64,000 bases of DNA from assembly GCF_050003625.1 (NCBI RefSeq), contig NC_134398.1, positions 197,167,700-197,231,699 on the forward strand, written 5' to 3'. Shown here piece by piece: positions 36,376 through 45,525 of this stretch. Under the pieces are notes generated by a model. That model was not told the DNA's origin. It saw only the letters and a program-made list of their open reading frames with translations, and did not search any database. This DNA comes from Haematobia irritans. Its lineage: Eukaryota; Arthropoda; Insecta; Diptera; Muscidae. Numbering within the stretch: position 1 is the stretch's first letter; each line of letters opens with the position of its first letter. A program made the position numbers and the translations under genes.

Positions 36376-37310
36376 TAGCGACAGCCCGGTATTCCATGCT
36401 CATTTAGACTATTCAGTTCAATGTCCATTGTGATGCCAACCATTGCACCAAGGTGGTGCCCGCCTTGCATACACAGGGTCGTGGTTTCGAATAGAGGTGT
36501 GCGCGTGACACGAAACTGTCGTGACACGCGTGGTTCACGCGTGAATCACGTGACTCGTGAACAAAATCTGAAGAAACTTTCGTGAATGTGCGTGAATGGG
36601 ACTGAAAACAATATGTCGTGCGTGAGCGTGCGTGAGAAATAAAATCGGTTCGTGAATGTGCGTGAATAAAATTTCTGCAAAATCACGCTCACGAAAAAAA
36701 TCAAGATTTAATTCTTTCTGATATGATAACTGAATTGTATTTAGCTGTCGAACTATATGCTATTTATTAATTTAGTTACCTTTCCTCTTTCCCAGTTGGA
36801 AAATGTCGTGAGGCTCGTGAATTTGTCGTGAGTCTCGTGAATTTGTCGTGAGTCACGTTAATTGTCGTGAATCGTGCGTGAGCGTGAGTCTTTAAAAGTA
36901 GTTCGTGCGTGAGTACCGGTTTACATTTCGTGAACGTGCGTGAGTGTGAGTGGCTACCAAACATATCGTGCGTGAGCGTGCGTGAACAAACATTTTGCTT
37001 CGTGAATGTGCGTGAGTGTGAATGAAATTTCACTCACGCGCACACCTCTAGTTTCGAACCCAGTTTCGACCAAACACCAAAAAGTTTTTCAGCGGTGGAT
37101 TATCCCAGCTCAGTAATTCTGGTGAAAAGCTTGTCTAAGTGGTTACACTGCAACACCATTCGGACTCGGCTATAAAAAGGAGGTCTCTTGTCATTGAGCT
37201 TAACATAGAATCGGGCAGCAGTCAGTGATAAGAGATAAGTTCGCTACTGTGGTACCACAATGGAATGAATAGTCTAAGTGAGCCTGAAATATCGGGCTGC
37301 ACAAAACCTT
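36376..37310 (+). repeat. tRNA-derived SINE with inverted tail in front, interrupted by a hAT MITE
   Basis: 36462-36491 carries the SINE head (GCCCGCCTTGCATACACAGG, GTCGTGGTTTCGAA). The body resumes at 37051 (CAGTTTCGACC, GCGGTGGATTATCCC, GACTCGGCTATAAAAAGGAG, GGAATGAATAGTCTAAGTGA). Just before the head, 36400-36435 holds the tail in reverse (TTTAGACTATTCAG, CCATTGTGATG), the same head-to-inverted-tail arrangement as at 2096-2435 in mirror image. Confidence 0.75.
36492..37050. mobile_element. hAT MITE with TAGAGGTGTGC ends, copy 1
   Basis: 559 bp bounded by TAGAGGTGTGCGCGTGA and its inverse GCGCACACCTCTA. The 8-bp direct repeat GTTTCGAA lies at 36484-36491 and 37051-37058, and the interrupted SINE reads through once it is removed. 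The interior is dominated by CGTGAATGTGCGTGAG-type words in both orientations. Confidence 0.9.
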
Positions 37311-37893
37311 TCCTATTTTTTTGGCAAATCATTAATTCTTGATGGGTTATTAAAAACTAGACCACCAAACGTAGCCTACAAAAATATATAATTAATTTAA
37401 CAAATTTGTGATCAAATTTTAAATATAATCAAATCAGAATATTATTGTGGATTTGTGACTTATCTTGATATTGAATGATTTTGGGTGTATTTAAAAATAT
37501 AAAATAATTAAATAAAATTTTCAGATTGAAATAAATATGTAATTGGGTATAAAATTTTTCAATTAAAATTCAAAAAATCACTAAAAATTTGTCTGATTTA
37601 ACAAAATACACAATGTTTTTGTTATTATCGGCTCCCTCATCAATCGTTATTGTTGTTTTGATTTCAGTTTAAAACCATGCGTTAACTAAACTACAAAAGT
37701 AGATTAACAAACAGAAGAAAAGAAATGTTAGTCAATTTTTTTTGGGCAATTCCCTTTAGACTGCAAGATGGTTGGATGGACGTTTCGGAATTACCATATT
37801 CCTCATCAGCATCCTCTACATACAGTGAAACTATTAACCAATTATCAGAATATCAATGCATGGTTTTAAGCTGAAATTAAACCAACAATAATA
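37311..37893. other. no gene recognised
   Basis: AT-rich spacer between the SINE and the next modular repeat. Confidence 0.4.
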
Positions 37894-38548
37894 ACAAGTA
37901 TATACGGCCGTAAGTTCGGCCAGGACGAAGCTTATGTACCCTCCACCATAGATTGCGTAGAAACTTCTTCTGAACGATGGCAATCGAATTACTTGGGTTG
38001 CGGTAACGCTTGCCGATGGCAAGGTATCTTAAAACCTCCTAAAACCGTTTTCTAAATTGTAAGTAAATCCATACGTAGTATATATTAAATTAACAAAATT
38101 TTCTATAGAAATAAAATGTTGACAAAATTTTCTATAAAAATAAAATTTTGACAGCATTTTCTATAGAAATAACATTTTGATAAGATTTTCCATAGAAATA
38201 AAGTTTTGACAAAATTTTCTATAGAAATTAAATTTTAACAAAATTTTCTATAGAATTTAAAATTTAACAAAATTTTCGATAGAAATAAAATTTTGACAAA
38301 ATTTTCTATAGAAATAAAATTTTGGTAGACTATTTTTGGCTCGAGTGCCAATCATGATTATGAACCGATATGGACCAATTTTTGTGTGATTGGGGATCGT
38401 CTATATATAACTATAGACCCATATGGACCAATTTTGGTATGGTTGTTAGCGGCCATATACTAACACCATGTTCCAAATTTGAACTGGATCGGATGAATTT
38501 TGCTACTCTTAGAGGCTCCGCAAGCCAAATCTGAGGATCGGTTTATAT

Positions 38549-39103
38549 TAGAGGTGTGCACGTGACATGAAATTGTCGTGACTTACGAAAATTTTCGTGA
38601 CTCACGCGTGAGTCATGAGTCACGCTCATGGCGTGAGTGTGCGTGAGCGTGATTGACAAACCAAAATGTCGTGCGTGAGCGTGAGTCACGAAAATATTAT
38701 CTTCGTGAGTGTGCGTGAGTAAAAATTTACGCTCTCGACAATAATCCCGCTCACCAACATAAAACGCTTAAGAGTTAAATTCATTTACAATTTTAGTGAC
38801 ACCTGGAATGTTAAGAGTGTAATAACGCTCTCGATTTCAATAATGCACACGTTGCTAAGGTAAATTACTCAAAAAATTGTCCGTGAGTTACGACATTTTT
38901 CGTGAGTCACGATATTTTTCGTGAGTCACGGTATTTTTCGTGAGTCACGACATTTTCGTGCGTGAGTGTGCCTGAGTACAAATTTTCTTTTCGTGAGTGT
39001 GCGTGAGCGTGAGTTCTACCAAACAATATCGTGCGTGAGTAAGATTTTTCCGTCGTGAGTGTGCGTGAGCGTGAGAAAAATATTACTCACGTGCACACCT
39101 CTA
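38549..39103. mobile_element. hAT MITE with TAGAGGTGTGC ends, copy 2
   Basis: 555 bp from TAGAGGTGTGCACGTGAC to GTGCACACCTCTA, with an 8-bp direct repeat GTTTATAT at 38541-38548 and 39104-39111. The interior again consists of CGTGAGTGTGCGTGAGCG-type words and CGTGAGTCACGA palindromes. Confidence 0.9.
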
Positions 39104-39302
39104 GTTTATATGGGGGCTATATATAATTATAAACCGATGTGGACCAATTTTTGTACGGATGTTAGAGATCCTATACTAACACCACGTTGAATTTTGCTCC
39201 TCCAAGAGGCTCCGGAGGTCAAATCTGGGGATCGGTTTGTATGGGGGCTATATATAATTATGGACCGATATGGACCAATTCTGGCACGGTTTTTATAGAC
39301 TA

Positions 39303-39643
39303 CCACTGTGGTGCATGGTTAGCATGCCCGCCTTGCATACACAAGGTCGTGGGTTCGATTCCTGCTTCGACCGAACACCAACAAGTTTTTCAGCGGTGGA
39401 TTATCCCACCTCAGTAATGCTGGTGACATTTCTGAGTGTTTGAAAGCTTCTCTAAGTGGTTTCACTGCAATGTGGAACGCCGTTCGGACTCGGCTATAAA
39501 AAGGAGGTCCCTTGTCATTGAGCTTAACATGGAATCCGGCAGCACTCAGTGATAAGAGAGAAGTTCACCAATGTGGTATCACAATGGACTGAATAGTCTA
39601 AGTGAGCCTGATACATCGGGCTGCCACCTAACCTAACCTAACC
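39303..39643 (+). repeat. full-length tRNA-derived SINE with 9-bp target duplication
   Basis: 341 bp. The A box lies in TGGTGCATGGTTAGCATGCC and the B box in GTGGGTTCGATTCCTGC. The body follows and a tail of CCTAACCTAACCTAACC closes it. It is flanked by the direct repeat TATAGACTA (39294-39302 and 39644-39652). The copy interrupts a unit of the surrounding modular repeat. Confidence 0.9.
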
Positions 39644-40121
39644 TATAGACTATATGGTAACATCATGTACCAAATTTCAGCCGGATCGGATGAAATTTGC
39701 TTCTCTTAGAGGCTCCGCAAGCCAAATTTGGGGATCGGTATTATGGACCGATGTGGACTAATTTTTGCATGGTTATGAGAGACCATATACCAACACCATG
39801 TACCAAATTTAAGCTGGATCGGATGAAATTTGTTTCTCTTTGATGCTCCGCAAGCTAAATTTGGGGATCGGTTTATATGGGTGCTATACGTAAAAGTGAA
39901 CCGATATGGCTCATTTGCAAAGTTTCAAGTCTATAGCTTGTTTTGTTCGGAAGTTAGCGTGATTTCAACAAACGGTCGGACGGACATGCTCAGATCGACT
40001 CAGAATTTCACCACGACCTGGAATATATATACTTTATGGGGTCTTAGAGCAATATTTCGATGTGTTACAAACGGTATGACAAAGTTAATATACCCCCATC
40101 CTATGGTGGAAGGTATAAAAA

Positions 40122-41280
40122 TATAAAATAGTTTATGATCGGAGGCCTACTTATTCTAACGATTTTTTAATTAATTTTCACGACTTTGGAAGTCTATTTC
40201 GACATTTTTCCCCCAAAATATATGACAATAATTGATGTAGGTTCCAATTTCAAGTCAATTGCATCATTTTAATTTATAGAAAATGTCTAGAAATGTATGC
40301 CTAAATCATCGTAAGGGTTTAATTCTTTATATGCCACGACGAGCTTCTAAATTCTACAGTGATATAAAGATAAAATGTTGGTCCTAGCAGATTAATCTTT
40401 TCCCGATATATGATATTTCATGAAACCATGTTACATTCCCATTAACTCACCTATAATCCTTAATTTTTGTCTATACGGCATACACGCATACAATAATACT
40501 GCATTATATCAATGGATAATTTTATTTATATTTTAGTTAATCAATGCGTCACATCTAATTATGTTAAAGCAACGACATCCTTTATATTGGTCATTGACTC
40601 ATTCGCACATTACAGCACATAAGCGTCCATATCCGATGGATACCAAAGATAGCCATGAAGTACTCCATACAATAAATAAAGCATACGTAAAAAAAACTCT
40701 GATTATATGTGGAAAAAATTAACCTCATAAATATATTTAAAATAATTATTTTGCCCGTAGAAGCAAATGGTGTGTAGTTTTAAATGTTTGCATTTTCTTT
40801 TAATTGTGTCTGCTTCATTTAATTAAATACAAATTTTTATTACACTTTAATAAACAGTTTTATTTGTTTATATGAGTGTAAGCGTTTGTTTTTTTTTATT
40901 ATTTGTTAAAAAATTGTATGGGGCAAAATAAAATACGAGTCTATTAAGTGCACATATATATCCCACGAACATTCCACCAGGTGCACTTTTGTTACAATAA
41001 AAAAAGAATTAACATTTCCTACAAACATTTGATGGAAAAATTGACACACTAAAAATAAAGCATAATAATAAATTAATGAGACATAACGCAAGGCCAAAGT
41101 ACAAAAAGGACAAATGGTTCGATAACAACAAATATGGACGAAGGAATTGATTTTGTTCATTAATGTTATTAAATATAAACAGGATATTTGGCCTGTTACA
41201 GGTTAAGTTCATTTGACCTAGATGATGAAGGCGTTATCATTTCGTGGAAATATATTTTTATGAACAACAAATCTATATTT
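40122..41280. other. no gene recognised
   Basis: AT-rich sequence; two short open stretches on the minus strand near 41000 are hydrophobic by base composition only. Confidence 0.4.
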
Positions 41281-41289
41281 CAATACACT

Positions 41290-41535
41290 TCTACACTGTT
41301 AGAAAAATATGTTTTTCATATGTTCCGATATAAACAAAATGTGTTTCGGGCACAATTTTAAAACACAATATATTTAAGTGCGAACATGTAATGTTCCTAA
41401 ACTAACACTAAGTGTTTGGGACATCTATGTTAATATGTTAGAATATATTATGTTTGTGGCATGAATGTTTCATAAAAATCATATGTGTGAATGCAAACAT
41501 ATATAAATTTACAAATTTCGACTAAACATACATAT
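41290..41535. mobile_element. MITE-like fragment (CTACACTGTTAGAAAAATATG end)
   Basis: Begins CTACACTGTTAGAAAAATATG and is rich in AACATATGTT, GTTCCGATATAAAC and AATGTTTCATA words. An inverse-type end with similar composition lies at 60860-61097 on the other side of the Polinton. No target duplication was found. Confidence 0.4.
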
Positions 41536-41961
41536 GTTGTGATATTATATTCAAAGCGACAGAGAGAGTATAGAGAAAGAAATAGAGATGGAAACCGGGA
41601 GAGTTGACGAAAGATATCAACATAACAGCGAAAGAATCAAACGAGAACAATTTCTGTGAAACCGCTTGTATGTTGTTTCGGAAAATTGTTTTATGATAAG
41701 GCCAAAAATTTGATATGCTTAAGTCTAAATATTATTTAATTTGAATAAAGAGAATAGACATTCGGAACCAAGAGAATAGACATTTGAAAAACAAACAGCA
41801 TATGTTTTCGCCTTGAGAGCACCATTTTATGTATGTGTGGACATGTGTTTTGTTTATCATTTTGGCATTATGGGCACAATTTTTTTCTTGGTTCATTAAA
41901 AGAAATCAGGGGTCTTCATAAAAATAACGAAAGGGCACTATACTTTTTTTAGAGTTGGGAC

Positions 41962-43673
41962 CAGTGGTGCCAACTGTTTTGGGCTGAAAATTATCAATTT
42001 TTAAAATATTTTTCGTCAAAATCGTCAATTTGTCCCAAAAAATTCGTAAAAAATCGTCACCCATAAAATAGCTGAAAACGGAATAAATTAAAAGTTTTAT
42101 TAAAAAAACATTAATAATTCCGTTTAACCCTCTAATTAAGTAATCTAGTTTCCAGTTTTTTAAACGAAGATTAATTAAATTAAATTTTTAATTAATTAAA
42201 AGTAATATTTCTGATTGTGACTACACCCAGCAAAAACTAGGTAACCACATCTCATTACAATTGGCATTACCAGGAGTAAAGCTGTCATTACACGTTGCAT
42301 TACATTGCGGTGAGTTATAATGACTAACTTGTAATGACAAAAATAAATACTTCTCGGTAATTTTTCAATTGTTATTTTCAAATTTTTAGGCAGTTGGCTG
42401 TTAATGACTTAATAAGATAGAATAAATGATGGTACCATTAGGTATAATTATTCACATAATTGAGCATTTACTTAAAAAATCAAAAAGAATGTGTAATGTA
42501 ACGTTAATGCTGATGATTTTTCCGTTAAGACATTTTTATCACAAATAATTCATAATAATTGTGTTTTAAATAAACGACATTATCGTATTGTTTTAAATAA
42601 ATGCTTTCTTATACCTCATTCACATTACACTTCCAAAATGCACTTAAACTAGATTTCAAATGCCATTTGCCTTATAAAAAAGGGGGCTTAAAATCCACTT
42701 TTAGTAGATTTCGAAACTAATGTGAATTGACTATTGGATATATCATAACGTAATTCACGAATTCAACTCTCTTAAACAACCTACATTTATTTCTATTTTA
42801 AGTGTGAAATTAATTTGCGTGTAATCTTATTTAGATGATTTATTAGATTTTTTGTTTATTTATACAATATTCGTTTCTATTCAAGTAGTGCTCCTATTAC
42901 AGCATTACTCACCACATTTTGATCCATTGTAATCGGCGATGGAAATCAATATTTTCGAGATTTGGTTGCCTGAATAAGTGGCTATTTTGCAAGCTTTGGT
43001 GTATCTACGAATAAGTGATTACGTATTAGGTGATTATATGCTTTAAAAACACTACTTATTTCATGGCCGAAAGTATGCCTGGGGAGAAGTACTTTCCTCC
43101 TAGGACATGCGTATATAAATGTAATTCGGAGCGATGTCAATTAATAAGTGGTTATTAATTTTTAAATAAGCTTACCTACAAGATTACCGTGTAAAGAGAG
43201 TTTTTGCTGGGCATGTACTATATTGTTTAACAAAATTTTCTTGACAGAAAAATTTGTTAAATTTCCTATTCTCCAAGCGAATTTAAATCCTTATTACTGG
43301 CTCGTGTATAATTTTTTTTATTTCTATTATCGGTAATGAATAAATAAATAAAGCGTATTTAACTAAACCAAGACAAAAGAATACCTTGCAATGTTTAAGT
43401 TTCAATGGAATTTCGCATTTTAGGTTTATTTATATTGATTGCTTTGAAATTTCTTTACACCTTACATTACACCTTATGAAATTCGTCAACTTATAACAAC
43501 ATCACTTTGAAAAATCGTCATAAAAACGTTAAAAAGAAGCACTTGTGTCGAGCATTTTAAAAAATCGTCAGCTCATAACTACGTTATTTAAAATCGTCGT
43601 CAAATCGTCAAAGGCAAAATTTACCATCAAAAATCGTCAAAATGACGAAAAATCGTCATAGTTGGCACCGCTG
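41962..43673. mobile_element. non-autonomous hAT element with CAGTGGTGCCAACT ends
   Basis: 1,712 bp. Ends CAGTGGTGCCAACTG and (complement) CAGCGGTGCCAACTATG, flanked by a perfect 8-bp duplication GTTGGGAC (41954-41961 and 43674-43681). Subterminal AAAATCGTCAA words are repeated inward from both ends in opposite orientation, as expected for transposase-binding sites. No transposase is encoded. Confidence 0.9.
42226..43211. mobile_element. MITE with CCCAGCAAAAACT ends nested in the hAT element
   Basis: Perfect 13-bp inverted ends CCCAGCAAAAACT / AGTTTTTGCTGGG at 42226 and 43211. The interior contains TAATGACA and CATTACA words in both orientations. No clear target duplication, so the superfamily is not assigned. 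Confidence 0.65.
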
Positions 43674-43681
43674 GTTGGGAC

Positions 43682-44118
43682 AGTAAAATGAAATAAGGAG
43701 GAAATAGTGAAAAATTACACAGTAAAATGTATAAAAACAAAGTTTAGTTCCTCTTTATTAATAAGTAGTCCACGAGGAGTTGGCAGACACCTTCAAATAT
43801 AAAAGCGGGCATTAAATTCGAGTTTTGCAGCTAAAACAATTTAAAAAGTTTATTTTCTTTAAAATGAATTATTAAAGAAAAATAAAATGCATTTTAGAGC
43901 GACGGTGTTAAATGCTAGTAAAAAACTGTTCACGCCTAAATAAATTTATGTTTATATTATAAAATTATTTATGTATGTTTATAATCGACTCCACGTTCTT
44001 CTTTTGTTAGAGTTTTTGAATTCCTTCCAAATTTTAAAGTTTTGTACCAAAAACAGTTTTTTGTTACAAAATTGTTATTTTTGCAATAAAAAAATAATAT
44101 TTTATCCAAAAATCAGTC
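43682..44118. other. no gene recognised; left flank of the Polinton
   Basis: AT-rich DNA without coding signal up to the target duplication. Confidence 0.5.
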
Positions 44119-44124
44119 AATTTC
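44119..44124 (+). repeat. target-site duplication AATTTC, left
   Basis: Six bases immediately outside the left terminus, repeated exactly at 60404-60409 beyond the right terminus. Confidence 0.9.
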
Positions 44125-45038
44125 AGTAGAGAGGATATAAGCGTTTCAGATATAGGTCAAGTGGTTTATGCAAAGATAAGATAAGATAAGGTTGAATTTT
44201 TATTGGTCTGCGTTTAAGATATAGGTCACGTGCTTTATGTAATTAGGTCAAGTGCTATGTAAACAAAGATAAGGTTGATTATCCCCAAAACTTTTTTGGG
44301 GCTTACAAAATTGATTTATTGTTTGACGGGGTTAAATACATTGGTTGGTTTATAAGATGATAAGGTTTATCAAAGTTGGTTGCACGTTCGTTTATCAAGA
44401 TTAAATTTTTGTGGATGCCAGAAATGTTATTGGGGCTTACAAAATTGATTTATTGTTTGACAGGGGTTACATATGTTTATCAAAGATGGTTGCACTTCGA
44501 TGGTTTGTTGGTTGCACTTCGATGCACTTTATCTATAACATTCTCCAAACTAACTGAGTGATCCTATAGAAAAGCAAACGAGAAAAAGTGATGAATTTAT
44601 GATGTGATAGCGATAGAGTGTCCTATAATACACTTATAAAGGGTTAAAACTTCACGTTGGTTGGTTGATAAGATGATAAGGTTTATGAAAGTTGTTTTAT
44701 CAAGTTAAAATTTTTGAGGATCCCAAAAATTTTATTGGGGGAAAATAGATTTATTTATGACTTTCTCCAAAGATATGATCTTGCTAATCTTGTATTCTAA
44801 AAAATTTCTTAAAATGCATGTGGTTCTGTGTATGTTGAATGTACACGTTTGGGTTCTGATGTGTTTGAGTTGTTGTTATTGTTGGATAAAGAAAAGTGAA
44901 TGTGGAAAAAATATAAAATGATTGTTGGAAAAGCGTGTGCGTGTGTATGGCATTTTTCGTTTGATCGTTTGGTTAGGATTGCAGTGATATTGAGACTAGG
45001 TGATGAGGCTAATTGATAAGGATGGTTAATATATGATT
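44125..45038 (+). repeat. left terminal inverted repeat of the Polinton
   Basis: 914 bp, inverse of 59491-60403, apparently about 98-99% identical by eye apart from positions 44133-44140 (see findings). Internally rich in GATAAGATAAG and GGTTGCACTTCGATG words. The inner limit is set where ATATGATT (45031-45038) stops matching. A 61-codon open frame in it is mirrored in the right TIR and is not taken as a gene. Confidence 0.93.
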
Positions 45039-45142
45039 TGCCGGTAAATTGTACATGATCGTTAGGTCTGGCATTAGACTATTTGGTGACAATGATATCG
45101 TTTTGTTTTTCTGTACCTTATGATTTGGTTATAGGTGGGGAG

Positions 45143-45249
45143 ACTAATTGAGTGATCCTATAGAAAAGCAAACGAGATAAAGTGATGAATTTATGATGTG
45201 ATAGCGATAGAGTGTCCTATAATACACTTGTAAAGGGTTAAAACTTCAC
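45143..45249 (+). repeat. 107-bp subterminal copy of a TIR segment
   Basis: Repeats 44549-44655 with only a few substitutions (GAGTGATCCTATAGAAAAGC ... AAGGGTTAAAACTTCAC) and therefore also has an inverse match in the right TIR. It sits between the TIR and the polymerase gene, a place where replication or promoter sites could lie. Confidence 0.85.
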
Positions 45250-45525
45250 TTCAAAAAAATAATGTCTTCAGTTTGTGTCCAATCTCAAACCCTTTTATAA
45301 CGTTTCGAAATCTTGCGCTTTTCAAATTTTCAATTATAAATATATAAAAATATATAAAATATATATATTGTTCAAATAAATTTAAACATTTGTTTGGTAA
45401 TAACAAAACGGAAGCGAAAAACGTGCTCACGCGTCAAATTAACAAAAAAAAAACAACAACAACAAAAACACTTTTTCTACATATATTGGAAATCCTAAAA
45501 AAAAAAAAAAAAAAAAAACAAGAAA
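45250..45525 (+). promoter_or_regulatory. leader region of the polymerase gene
   Basis: Extremely AT-rich, with TATATAAAAATATATAAAA near 45340 and a long A-run (45497-45518) just before the start codon. Contains no other open frame of note. A promoter is expected here but its exact elements are not defined. Confidence 0.4.

Larger units (their letters stand above)
37894..40121 (+). mobile_element. modular non-coding repeat (ACGGCCGTAAGTTCGGCC family) hosting two insertions
   Basis: 5' module ACAAGTATATACGGCCGTAAG and TTCGGCCAGGACGAAGCTTATG, then a 29-bp run (38090-38330), CGGATCGGATGAATTTTGC / TATGGGGGCTATATATAATT units, CGGTCGGACGGACATGC, and the 3' hairpin ATCCTATGGTGGAAGG-TATAAAAA. A hAT MITE (38549-39103) and a SINE (39303-39643) lie inside it, so it is older than both. 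Confidence 0.75.

Noticed and set aside
36776..37033. His/Ser/Arg-rich open frame (HSHSRTFTK repeats)
   Set aside because: Translation of the CGTGAG word array inside the hAT MITE.
39625..39643. Telomere-like CCTAA repeats (also at 62512)
   Set aside because: They occur exactly as the 3' tail of the SINE copies, bounded by target duplications, so they are not telomeric.
44376..44561. 61-codon open frame present in both Polinton TIRs
   Set aside because: Its identity in the two TIRs follows from TIR identity; there is no conserved-domain character, and the frame starts with a non-ATG-like context inside repeated GGTTGCACTTCGATG words.
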